DNA from: Burkholderiaceae bacterium
GTDB lineage: Bacteria > Pseudomonadota > Gammaproteobacteria > Burkholderiales > Burkholderiaceae_B
NCBI GenBank assembly: GCA_004322135.1
Contig: SCSG01000036.1
Coordinates: 16,924 to 80,923, forward strand
Length of the DNA stretch: 64,000 bases
Direction of reading: 5' to 3'
How positions within the stretch are numbered: position 1 is the stretch's first letter; every line of letters begins with the position of its first letter. A model generated the notes under the pieces. That model was not told where the DNA came from. It saw nothing but the letters and a program-made list of their open reading frames with translations, and did not search any database. This document shows, one piece after another, positions 1 to 8,027 of the stretch. The translations under genes and the position numbers were made by a program.

Positions 1-2
1 TT

Positions 3-1526
3 GTTGGCGCTGTGATGCTGGCAAGCTGCGCCAGCCTGCCCAAACACGTGCAGCGTCCGGCCTCGTACGCTTTGGCGCAGCCCGGCAGCACCCCTTTGGG
101 GCGGCTTGTCAGCCAAAGACGGCCAAAGGCAGTCCCGCCGAATTTGTCGGGCTTTGCGCTGCTCGCTTCGCCCAACGCCGCCTTTGCTGCTCGGCTTGCA
201 TTGACGCAACGCGCAAACAAGACGCTCGATATCCAGTATTACTCGATCCACGTCGACCGCACGGTAGCCAGCCTGCTGCGTGCCGTGCGTGCAGCGGCGC
301 AGCGTGGGGTGCGTGTGCGTATTCTGCTTGATGATTTCAACAGCACGGGGCGCGGTGCGCAGGTGATGGGCATGGCAAATGTGCCGGGCGTGGAAATGCG
401 CATGTTCAACCCGCTGCCTGGTGACCGCGATTTGGGCTTCTTACGCACGCTCTTGTCATTGGATGACTTTCAGCGCATTCAACACCGCATGCACAATAAA
501 TTGTATGTGGCCGACAATGCGTGGGGCATTGTCGGTGGTCGCAACCTGGGCGATGCGTATTTTGGCACCGCGGACGGCCGCAATTTTATCGATATGGATG
601 TGCTCGCCGCAGGCCCCGTGGTGCAGAGCCTTTCTGCCAGCTTTGATCGTTACTGGAACAGTCCGCTGGCCTACCCGGTTGCGTCGCTGATCGCACCCGC
701 CAAGTTGAAGCGCTTGCACGAAGCTGCCAAGCCGTTGGCCGGCGACTCCGTGGCCGCCAGTGACTCTGCAGACCAGCCAGTACCAGCGTCCGCCTTGGAT
801 CTGGCGAGGCAACCGCTGACGTGGGCGTCTGCTGGACTGCTGGTGGACAGTCCGCTCAAGCTGGTGCCGGAAAGCGACAACGCTCAAGTCGAAGGCGTTG
901 TGATAGACGGCCTCATGTCACTGCTGCACACGGCCAGACATGATGTGATTATCGTTTCGCCCTATTTCGTACCTGGTGCGCAGATGATGGCGTTGTTTGC
1001 TGACTTGCGCAAACGCGGCGTTCGGGTGCGTGTGCTCACCAATTCGTTGGCATCCACCGACTCGCTACTCGCGCAGATCGGTTATGCGCGCCACCGCGAA
1101 CGGCTCCTGCGCATGGGTGTCGAGTTGTACGAAATGCGGGCGCGCGAGCGCGCACGGCTCAGGGACACCGTGCTAGGCTCGGGGAGCGCAGGCTCGCATA
1201 CGAGCCTGCATGCAAAGCTGGTCATCGTGGACGGACGCATCATCAGTATCGGGTCTATGAACCTGGACTTACGCTCCAAGCTGCAGAACACGGAGGTTGC
1301 TCTTGTGATCCGCAGCCCGAAGCTGGCGCATGAGGCCGCCGAGCAGGTGCAGGCAGTGATAAAGGTGGCAGCCTGGAAGGTCGGACTCTCGTCCGATGGC
1401 GAGATATACTGGCATGCGCTTCTGGGGACGCATGCTGTGGAAACCCTCGACGAGCCGGACACCAGCGTATGGCTGCGATTGCTGGCAAAACTGCTGGCAC
1501 CTCTGACCCCCGACGAGATGTTGTAG
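3..1526 (+). CDS. Phospholipase D-family lipoprotein, cardiolipin synthase C-like (5' end cut off)
   Basis: The product carries two HKD phosphotransferase motifs: HNKLYVADN near residue 160 and HAKLVIVDG near residue 400, counted from the first in-window GTG at 12. This arrangement is typical of the PLD superfamily enzymes ClsC/YmdC, which make or remodel cardiolipin by phosphatidyl transfer. A lipobox-like LASC lies only a few residues after the first possible start. A signal peptide needs about 15 residues before the Cys, and the frame is open to the window edge, so the true start most likely lies outside the window. The C-terminal half is complete and ends in TAG. The family call is secure. 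The exact substrate (cardiolipin synthesis or another phospholipid reaction) is inferred. Confidence 0.85.
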   Translation, partial: VGAVMLASCASLPKHVQRPASYALAQPGSTPLGRLVSQRRPKAVPPNLSGFALLASPNAAFAARLALTQRANKTLDIQYYSIHVDRTVASLLRAVRAAAQRGVRVRILLDDFNSTGRGAQVMGMANVPGVEMRMFNPLPGDRDLGFLRTLLSLDDFQRIQHRMHNKLYVADNAWGIVGGRNLGDAYFGTADGRNFIDMDVLAAGPVVQSLSASFDRYWNSPLAYPVASLIAPAKLKRLHEAAKPLAGDSVAASDSADQPVPASALDLARQPLTWASAGLLVDSPLKLVPESDNAQVEGVVIDGLMSLLHTARHDVIIVSPYFVPGAQMMALFADLRKRGVRVRVLTNSLASTDSLLAQIGYARHRERLLRMGVELYEMRARERARLRDTVLGSGSAGSHTSLHAKLVIVDGRIISIGSMNLDLRSKLQNTEVALVIRSPKLAHEAAEQVQAVIKVAAWKVGLSSDGEIYWHALLGTHAVETLDEPDTSVWLRLLAKLLAPLTPDEML

Positions 1527-1732
1527 AGGCCGCAAAGGCTTCGCCCTTGCCACACGCTGTTGCGCTTCACAAAAAGCAGGAGCAACGGCCCATCGGGCGT
1601 TAACCCTAAGGACTATCGCGCGGCGACGTCGTCACTCCCGCGTTTGTGGTCCCTACCTTACTCCGATGCCCACCGATATCGGACTACGCGGTCATACGGC
1701 CACCACAGCCGACGTTCCGTGCAGGGTGCGAC

Positions 1733-1951
1733 TTATTTTTTAGTGCCTACGTTGCCGATCACGCCGCCCACAGCGGCACCACCGAGAGTGCCCATCGTGC
1801 TTCCGCCCGTCAGTATGGCACCACCGACAGCCCCCACGCCTGCACCAATGGCCGTGTTTTGTCCGCGCTTGGACATCCCACTACAGCCGCTTAGACCAAG
1901 CAGGGCTGCAGCAAGCACCGCGATACTTGCCACTCGTAATGAATTTTTCAT
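1733..1951 (-). CDS. Small glycine-zipper lipoprotein (OsmB-like)
   Basis: This 72-residue protein has a signal peptide ending in the lipobox LSGC (Cys about residue 23). It is followed by a short polar stretch and a glycine-rich hydrophobic hairpin with GxxxG spacing (GAGVGAVGGAI, GGAAVGGVIG), the mark of glycine-zipper 2TM lipoproteins such as OsmB. These are small outer-membrane lipoproteins often induced by osmotic or envelope stress. A good ribosome-binding site (GAGGTGA) precedes the ATG. It lies 33 bases downstream of the BON-domain lipoprotein on the same strand, so the two may be co-transcribed. The specific function is unknown. Confidence 0.8.
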   Translation of the reverse strand: MKNSLRVASIAVLAAALLGLSGCSGMSKRGQNTAIGAGVGAVGGAILTGGSTMGTLGGAAVGGVIGNVGTKK

Positions 1952-1984
1952 GCTGTCACCTCTTTCGCTTCTGGTCGCTGCCTA

Positions 1985-2308
1985 TTACGGTGCGACAACA
2001 AGATTATTGTGCACTACTGCGACACCTTCGACTGAACGCGCAATTTCACCCGCACGCGTACGCTCACTTTGTGTCTTGGCAAAACCGGAAAGCTGCACGA
2101 TACCCCCCTGGATCGTCTTCACAGTGATATTGGCCGCATCAGCTACTCCAAGCTCATTGGCAATCTTTGCCTTGACTTTTGCAGTCATCACAGTGCCATC
2201 AACATACTGCCCTGCGGTTTCCTGGTGATTGGCGACAGAGCAACCGGAGATCGTCACGGATGTCAATGTCATCGCCAACGCCATTGCCACGCCATACGCT
2301 ATCTTCAT
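1985..2308 (-). CDS. BON-domain lipoprotein (OsmY/hyperosmotic type)
   Basis: The 107-residue product starts at an ATG behind AAGGAGAGAGAA; a longer frame exists upstream but lacks a site. It has a signal peptide with lipobox ISGC (Cys23). One BON domain follows (about residues 38-105), with the usual pattern of VKAKIANELG, a central ITVKTIQGGIVQLSG strand and a closing VVHNNL. BON domains bind membranes or surfaces and occur in OsmY and DolP, which protect the periplasm and outer membrane under stress. It is paired with the glycine-zipper lipoprotein just downstream. The family is clear, the precise role is not. Confidence 0.85.
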   Translation of the reverse strand: MKIAYGVAMALAMTLTSVTISGCSVANHQETAGQYVDGTVMTAKVKAKIANELGVADAANITVKTIQGGIVQLSGFAKTQSERTRAGEIARSVEGVAVVHNNLVVAP

Positions 2309-2498
2309 TTCTCTCTCCTTGAAAGGCAAGGGCTTTCCCGACACTTTCAGGGTACACCGCGAGTATCAGCCGCACAACCGTTCAAAGCCACGCGATAACC
2401 GCTGCACACGGTAACATCCTTTTGCCTTTGGTCAGCTCCTTCTGCGACAGCAAGCCTGCGGCGCACGGCCGTCCCGGCAGATCGTCGTCACGGCATCC

Positions 2499-4211
2499 TC
2501 ATCTCAGGAAGTTGTCACGCAACAACGAAATCACCTCACGGGCACGTCCGTCAAGCACAGCCTTCACACCGAACAATGCTGTCGACATGACCTGGCCGGC
2601 GTGGACTTCAGGTGGCATGACCAGCTCGAGACGATTGACGGGGACGTCGAGCAGGGCGGGCCCCTCCTCTGCCAGCCAGGCAGTCATGACGCCCTCCAGC
2701 TCGCTTGCAGTATTCGCGCGATAGCCCGCGATCCCGCACGCTTTTGCCAGTGCGACAAAATCAGGATTGTCCAAGGCTGTGTAGGCGTCTAGCAAGCCCT
2801 CTACACGCTGCTCCATTTCCACGAAGCCGAGTGATGAATTGTTGAATACCAAAATCTTGACAGCCAATTTTTCCTGGCGAAGCGTAAGCAAATCGCCCAA
2901 TAGCATGGTCAAACCTCCATCACCCGCCAAGGCAATCACTTGGCGTTTCGGGTAGGCGGCCACAATTCCCATGGCTTGCGGGTAAGCGTTGGCCATTGTG
3001 CCGTGCAACAGGCTGATCAGAAAGCGGCGAGCGCCCGTTGCTCTGATGTGGCGCAAGCACCAAACCATGGGACTCCCGCCATCAGCAGTGAAGATGGCGT
3101 CATTGGCTGAGAGCTGATCCAGCATTTTTGCAACAAACTGGGGATGTATTAGCTCCGGGTCACTTTCCTTGGTCGACTCATCGTACTCTTTCAGGTCCTG
3201 CTCCCAACGCTTGAGAGCTTTATCCAGATGTGCGGTGTCGTCCTTTTGTTCCAATAAAGGAAGAAGCGCACTGATCGTGTCATTGATATGCCCGACGAGT
3301 CCCATGTGGATGGGTGCGCGGCGGCCCAGATGGCTGGCGTCGCAGTCAATCTGCACAACCCGATGCTTGTCTGCCCAGAATTGGGTGTAGGCAAAATCCG
3401 TGCCGAGGCAAAGGACGACTTCAGCATCGTCTATGGCATCGACACCCGCCCGATTTCCCAGAATGCCCGTCATGCCAACGTGATAGGCATTGTCTGGCTC
3501 GATGAATTCTTTTGCGCGAGTGGTGTGGGCAATGGGAGCCTTGAGCCGATCTGCCAGATGCACAAGCTCATCGTGTGCGTTCGATGCGCCAATGCCGGCA
3601 TATATTGTGACGGAACGTGCGTCGTTGAGCAGCTTCGCCAACCGCATCAGCTCATCGTCCGATGGCCTCAGGACAGCGTTGGGGCGGTGCACCGACCAAG
3701 CTAGCCCGTCTGGACAATCTTCCTTGAACATATCGCCGTTGACTATGATGACGGCGACCCCATGCAGGTTTAGGGCTGCCTGAGCAGCCATGGCCGTAAT
3801 ACGTCGTGCCTGCTCGGGATGCGACACATATTCACAAAACACCGAAGCCTGTTCATAGATTTTGCGCTGGTCGAGCGCCTGTGGGAAACCCAGCCCGACT
3901 TCACGCCGGTCTACGTCTGAAGCGATAAGCACCACCGGTGCGCCGTTGCGATGACTTTCAAAAATGCCATTTGCAAAGTGCAGGCTGCCAGGGCCACAGG
4001 TGCCGGCGCACACCGCCAACTCACCCGTCATGTAGGCTTCGCCTCCTGCTGCCAGAGCACCCGCCTCTTCGTGACGAACGTGCATCCAGCGCAATGGGCT
4101 TTGACGCAACGCGTCGGTGAAATGATTGATGGTGTCACCGACGATACCCCAGCAACGTTTAGCACCGGCTTGAACAAGCGTATCGACAATGACTTCTGAA
4201 ACCTTCGCCAT
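2499..4211 (-). CDS. poxB: Pyruvate dehydrogenase (quinone) / pyruvate oxidase PoxB
   Basis: This 570-residue thiamine-diphosphate enzyme (E. coli PoxB has 572) would oxidise pyruvate to acetate and CO2, passing electrons through FAD to ubiquinone at the membrane. Visible features are the catalytic-Glu region RHEEAGA near residue 48, the ThDP/Mg motif beginning GDGG near residue 430 and ending in NN about 27 residues later, and a C-terminal amphipathic tail ending DNFLR. In PoxB that tail drives lipid binding and activation. It begins 12 bases after the stop of the GltB-like gene, so the two form a probable operon. In other bacteria PoxB serves at low oxygen or in stationary phase; a stress protein gene lies upstream. 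Confidence 0.9.
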   Translation of the reverse strand: MAKVSEVIVDTLVQAGAKRCWGIVGDTINHFTDALRQSPLRWMHVRHEEAGALAAGGEAYMTGELAVCAGTCGPGSLHFANGIFESHRNGAPVVLIASDVDRREVGLGFPQALDQRKIYEQASVFCEYVSHPEQARRITAMAAQAALNLHGVAVIIVNGDMFKEDCPDGLAWSVHRPNAVLRPSDDELMRLAKLLNDARSVTIYAGIGASNAHDELVHLADRLKAPIAHTTRAKEFIEPDNAYHVGMTGILGNRAGVDAIDDAEVVLCLGTDFAYTQFWADKHRVVQIDCDASHLGRRAPIHMGLVGHINDTISALLPLLEQKDDTAHLDKALKRWEQDLKEYDESTKESDPELIHPQFVAKMLDQLSANDAIFTADGGSPMVWCLRHIRATGARRFLISLLHGTMANAYPQAMGIVAAYPKRQVIALAGDGGLTMLLGDLLTLRQEKLAVKILVFNNSSLGFVEMEQRVEGLLDAYTALDNPDFVALAKACGIAGYRANTASELEGVMTAWLAEEGPALLDVPVNRLELVMPPEVHAGQVMSTALFGVKAVLDGRAREVISLLRDNFLR

Positions 4212-4223
4212 AAGACTTCTCCA

Positions 4224-5873
4224 TTAATGAGCACCAGCGACTGGCCTTGCTGTCGCCCGCGTAGCCACCAGGTCGATGGCAGGTCGGAAGCTGTTGATCT
4301 GTGCAGCCTCCCACCATTCTGAATACAGTGTGTCTTCAGGAGCGTCAAGCAAAATGCCAGCGGGCAAAAAGGCGTGTATGCGATCAAAGGGCAACGCCGA
4401 TTCCGGTCCGGTTCTATGCATCAGGTAATGGGGCTCGAGATCTTTCGGGTGCTTTAACCCCGCTGCCGCTACCATATCAACCATTGCCGCCACGGTTTTC
4501 TCGTGGAAGCGGGCTGCCCTCTGTCCCTGAACCTCTGGCACAAGTCCACGCTGACGCGCGGGATCTTGTGTGGTTACACCCGTCGGACACGTGCCAAGGT
4601 GACAGCGTTGAGCCTGTATGCAACCAATCGAAAACATAAATGCGCGGGCAGCATTGCACCAGTCTGCACCCAAGGCGATGTTACGTGCCAACCCCATGCC
4701 GGAATACACTTTGCCGCTTGCCACTAACTTGATTTCATCTTTCAGGTTGCATCCCACCAAAGCGTTGCGCATAAGTATCAACCCTTCGATCAGGGGCATA
4801 CCGACCCAATCCGACAACTCGATTGGTGCGGCACCTGTGCCGCCCTCGCCGCCGTCAACCACAATGAATTCGGGCCGTATCCCCGTCTTGATCATCGCTT
4901 TCATGATGGCGAACACTTCATACGGTTGTCCAATACACAGCTTGATGCCGACTGGCTTACCGCCTGACAGGTCACGCATCCGTGCCGCAAATTCCAGCAT
5001 TTCGATCGGATTGGAAAACGCCGAATGTCCTGCTGGCGACAGACAATCCTGATGCGCTGGTACGCCCCGGGCCAGAGCGATTTCTTCAGTCACCTTAGCG
5101 GCCGGCAGTAATCCGCCGTGGCCGGGCTTGGCTCCCTGGCTGAGTTTGATTTCCGTCATCTTGACCTGTTCGTGGACAGCGCCATCACGAAAACGCTCTG
5201 CGTCGAAGCGACCATTCTTGTCGCGCGCGCCGAAATAACCCGAGCCCAGTTCCCAAACCAGGTCCCCGCCATTTTCCAGGTGATAAGGACTTAATCCACC
5301 CTCGCCCGTATCGTGATAGAAGCCGCCAAGTTTGGCGCCGATGTTCAGGGCACGAACAGCATTGGCTGACAAGGCGCCAAAACTCATGGCGGAAATGTTC
5401 AGGACCGAAGCTTCATAGGGTTTCCCTGTCTGGGCGTTGCGTACCAGTACGCGAGGTTCGCGTTCGGGGTCTTTTTCCGGCGCAATCGAGTGCATGAGCC
5501 AGTGGTAATCTGTGCCGCCCGGGTCCCGTTCGGTGCCGAACGGATGCGTATCAGTCTTTCCGCGTGCGCGCTCATGAACGAGATTACGTGCCTCGAACGG
5601 GAAAGGTTGCCCCGACAGATTGTCTTCCACAATATATGCCCGCAAAAACGGGCGCAGCTTGTAAAAGAGCCAACGAATGCGGCCCGAAACGGGATAGTTC
5701 CGCGTGATTGTCCAGGACGTTTGGAACCAGTCGTACACACCCAGAACAAGGATTGGCAGCGAGACCAGCACCAGCCACCACCAAGCGTGCTGCCGGGTGC
5801 CTGCCCACAACGCGGACAGCGTGACTATAAACGCCACCACGGGGACAATAGTGCGTTTCAACACATTGAGCAT
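4224..5873 (-). CDS. Membrane-anchored FMN-binding glutamate synthase family protein (GltB-like)
   Basis: Of 549 residues, the first ~50 form two hydrophobic segments. The rest is the FMN/Fe-S central domain of glutamate synthase: an SFGALSANAV segment, KPGHGG, the flavin-barrel motif VDGGEGGTGAAP, and a Cys cluster CxxxxxCxxxxC (GCIQAQRCHLGTC) for an iron-sulfur centre. It lacks the amidotransferase and GXGXG domains of full GltB, so it is a stand-alone homologue whose reaction is not established. Such proteins are widespread and usually annotated only by family. It is upstream of and close to poxB, so it may contribute to redox metabolism at the membrane; this is inference. Confidence 0.85.
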   Translation of the reverse strand: MLNVLKRTIVPVVAFIVTLSALWAGTRQHAWWWLVLVSLPILVLGVYDWFQTSWTITRNYPVSGRIRWLFYKLRPFLRAYIVEDNLSGQPFPFEARNLVHERARGKTDTHPFGTERDPGGTDYHWLMHSIAPEKDPEREPRVLVRNAQTGKPYEASVLNISAMSFGALSANAVRALNIGAKLGGFYHDTGEGGLSPYHLENGGDLVWELGSGYFGARDKNGRFDAERFRDGAVHEQVKMTEIKLSQGAKPGHGGLLPAAKVTEEIALARGVPAHQDCLSPAGHSAFSNPIEMLEFAARMRDLSGGKPVGIKLCIGQPYEVFAIMKAMIKTGIRPEFIVVDGGEGGTGAAPIELSDWVGMPLIEGLILMRNALVGCNLKDEIKLVASGKVYSGMGLARNIALGADWCNAARAFMFSIGCIQAQRCHLGTCPTGVTTQDPARQRGLVPEVQGQRAARFHEKTVAAMVDMVAAAGLKHPKDLEPHYLMHRTGPESALPFDRIHAFLPAGILLDAPEDTLYSEWWEAAQINSFRPAIDLVATRATARPVAGAH

Positions 5874-5951
5874 AGCGCCCTCCTCCTCTTTTACGTCACA
5901 ACATCAGTCTGTCACCGCAATCATGATGCACGGCCTGCTCAGCTGCTAAGG

Positions 5952-5976
5952 GCGTTGCTGCAGCCCTAAGCAACGC
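5952..5976. repeat. Inverted repeat between uspA and the GltB-like gene
   Basis: GCGTTGCT and AGCAACGC form an 8-bp stem with a 9-base loop. It lies in the 228-base gap upstream of the leftward gltB-like gene and downstream of the leftward uspA. No run of T follows on either strand, so it is not a classical terminator. It could be an operator or a transcript-end hairpin. Confidence 0.35.
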
Positions 5977-6101
5977 TCCCTGGATCCTTGTGTCGAATAC
6001 CGCCTTCCGCCGCGAAGTAATCGAGGTTGCAGTGGGGTTCGGTAAGGCAAGCCCGCCAATTTCTCGATCAAACCCGTCAGCGCTCAGGCCGTTGTCGACA
6101 A

Positions 6102-6557
6102 CTAGGCGACTGTCTTTTGCGGAACCAGCAACACAGGCTTTGTCGATATTCTGATGAGGGCCTCCGCGACGCTACCCAGCACCAGTCGTTTGAAGCCGCC
6201 GCGGCCATGAGTGCCCACGACCACGAGATCGGCGTTGAACGTCTCGGCCTCGTGCAGGATCTGCTCAGCAGTGGTCTTTCCGGTAAGGAAGTTGTCCACG
6301 AGTCCTGTCTGGCCGTTTATGCCGTCTTTTTTCAGCCGGGAATCCGCCTCCGCGACGATTCGCTCTCCCTCCGCCTTCAATGCTTCGTAAATTGGAGCAG
6401 GATCGTACCCGGTATCGGGCATATAAAATTTTGGGTATTCGATCACATACAAGGCGAACAGCCTGGCGTTTTCATTTTTGGCCAAATGCATTGCCGCGTC
6501 AAAAGCAATATTGCCCACGTCGCTGCCATCAATGGCAACAAGAATTTTCTTATACAT
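6102..6557 (-). CDS. Universal stress protein UspA family
   Basis: This 151-residue single-domain Usp protein starts at MYKKILVAIDGS, the conserved first strand. A longer in-frame extension lacks a ribosome site, whereas this ATG is preceded by GAAGGTG. The C-terminal part has the ATP-binding signature of the family, GTHGRGGFKRLVLGSV, with the GxxGxxxx(9)GS spacing. Such proteins bind ATP or AMP and are induced in starvation and low oxygen. It lies upstream of the gltB-like/poxB pair on the same strand but is separated by 228 bases, so it is probably a separate unit. It diverges from the DUF2165 gene. Confidence 0.9.
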   Translation of the reverse strand: MYKKILVAIDGSDVGNIAFDAAMHLAKNENARLFALYVIEYPKFYMPDTGYDPAPIYEALKAEGERIVAEADSRLKKDGINGQTGLVDNFLTGKTTAEQILHEAETFNADLVVVGTHGRGGFKRLVLGSVAEALIRISTKPVLLVPQKTVA

Positions 6558-6747
6558 ATCAGCACCTTCGTTTATGGAAAATAGCGTCGCATCCGGTAGC
6601 AACTGCTAGAATAACAGCGCGTATGCCAAGCCGGGTGATGGACATCGCGGGCATTTTCACCTGTTCATTAATAACCTCAGTTTCCATTCAAAAATTCAGT
6701 CTTGATGATTGCGCCGATTCTGGCCGCAATTGGGAGCTCATACTCTT

Positions 6748-7248
6748 ATGGTTATCCGCTACTCAAAAATTTTGCTTGTGTGCGCAATTGCGCTTTTTGC
6801 GTCGCTCGTCGCCTTTGGCAATATCACGGATTATGGAAGCAACTTTGCGTTCGTTCACCACGTCTTTCTTATGGATACGATATTTCCAACTGCCACCATA
6901 AAATACCGCGCCATTGAATCTACGGTTATCCACCATCTGGGCTACAACGTGATTATTGCACTCGAAACCCTGACTGCGATACTGTGCTGGGCAGGCGCTT
7001 TTCGCATGGTCAGACGAGTCAAATTAGATGGAAAGTCGTTCCATCGCAGCAAAAACATGGCAATCGTGGGTTTGACACTAGGGTTCCTGGTCTGGCAGGT
7101 GGGCTTTATGTCGATTGGCGGCGAATGGTTCGGCATGTGGATGTCCAAGGAATGGAATGGGGTTCCTGATGCCTTTCGCTTTTTCGCCACGATAGGTCTC
7201 GTGCTCATATATCTGGTGCACAAAGACGACGACCTGGAAGCTCAATGA
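6748..7248 (+). CDS. DUF2165 family small integral membrane protein
   Basis: This 166-residue protein has four hydrophobic segments (about residues 8-25, 63-85, 100-120 and 140-158) and the conserved features of DUF2165: an early FGNITDYGSNF loop and a WFGMWMS...WNG loop. It starts at an ATG with GGGAG about 10 bases upstream. The longer frame upstream has no site. The family has no established function. It is transcribed away from uspA and precedes the ABC exporter genes by 67 bases, so co-transcription with them is possible. Confidence 0.8.
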   Translation: MVIRYSKILLVCAIALFASLVAFGNITDYGSNFAFVHHVFLMDTIFPTATIKYRAIESTVIHHLGYNVIIALETLTAILCWAGAFRMVRRVKLDGKSFHRSKNMAIVGLTLGFLVWQVGFMSIGGEWFGMWMSKEWNGVPDAFRFFATIGLVLIYLVHKDDDLEAQ

Positions 7249-7315
7249 CCGGTTCGCGTTAGCATGGCAGTACCTACGGCGATCTCTGCGCTGTGGAAGA
7301 GGTGGGGAGTGGAAA

Positions 7316-8008
7316 ATGCTGACGCTGGATTCGATTACCAAGAGTTTTGGCGGTGCGCATCCGCGTGGCGTTCTGGACAAGGTCAGCCTTGCGTTGCAGC
7401 CTGGTGAGTATGTGGCGGTCATGGGCGAGTCGGGGGTGGGCAAGTCAACGCTACTCAACCTCATTGCCGGGCTCGATAGCCCCGACAGCGGCCGGATTGT
7501 TTTCGACGGACAAGACGTTGGTGGCCTTACTGACGAGGAAGCCACGCTTTTGCGGCGGCGTGCAATGGGTTTCGTGTTCCAGGCGTTTCACGTGCTGCCA
7601 TATTTGACCGTGGCGCAGAACGTGGCCTTGCCGTTACTGCTTAACGGAGTGGCACGTCGCGACGCGATGGTTCGTGCAAGTGCCATGCTTGCCGAGGTGG
7701 GCCTTGCGGGGCGTGACGATAGCCTGCCGCGGGAACTTTCCGGTGGCGAAACCCAGCGTGTGGCAATCGCCAGAGCGCTCGTGCATAACCCAAGGCTGCT
7801 GCTGGCTGACGAACCCACCGGCAATCTCGACGCCGATACGGCGTCGCAAATTCTGACATTGCTGCGCGAGCGGATAAAACATAGCGCCGGATCCACTGCG
7901 GGGTTGCTGGTAACGCATTCGGCGCACGCTGCTGCCACCGCCGATCGAGTGTTGGTGCTGACGGCACATGGCCTGACGGTGCCCCACCCCGCCTCGCAGC
8001 TAGCCTAG
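7316..8008 (+). CDS. ABC transporter ATP-binding protein (LolD/MacB-type)
   Basis: The 230-residue ATPase has Walker A GESGVGKST near residue 37, the signature LSGGETQRVAIARAL near residue 140, and Walker B LLLADEPTG near residue 163. Its sequence class is that of LolD, MacB and FtsE, which pair with FtsX-type permeases instead of ordinary 12-TM exporters. The ATG follows a GGGGAG site. The permease gene begins 19 bases after its stop and a secreted lipocalin-like gene overlaps the permease end. The three form one operon that moves or extracts a hydrophobic substrate across or from the inner membrane; the substrate is unknown. Confidence 0.92.
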   Translation: MLTLDSITKSFGGAHPRGVLDKVSLALQPGEYVAVMGESGVGKSTLLNLIAGLDSPDSGRIVFDGQDVGGLTDEEATLLRRRAMGFVFQAFHVLPYLTVAQNVALPLLLNGVARRDAMVRASAMLAEVGLAGRDDSLPRELSGGETQRVAIARALVHNPRLLLADEPTGNLDADTASQILTLLRERIKHSAGSTAGLLVTHSAHAAATADRVLVLTAHGLTVPHPASQLA

Positions 8009-8027
8009 CCCAATCGGGATCGTTATC

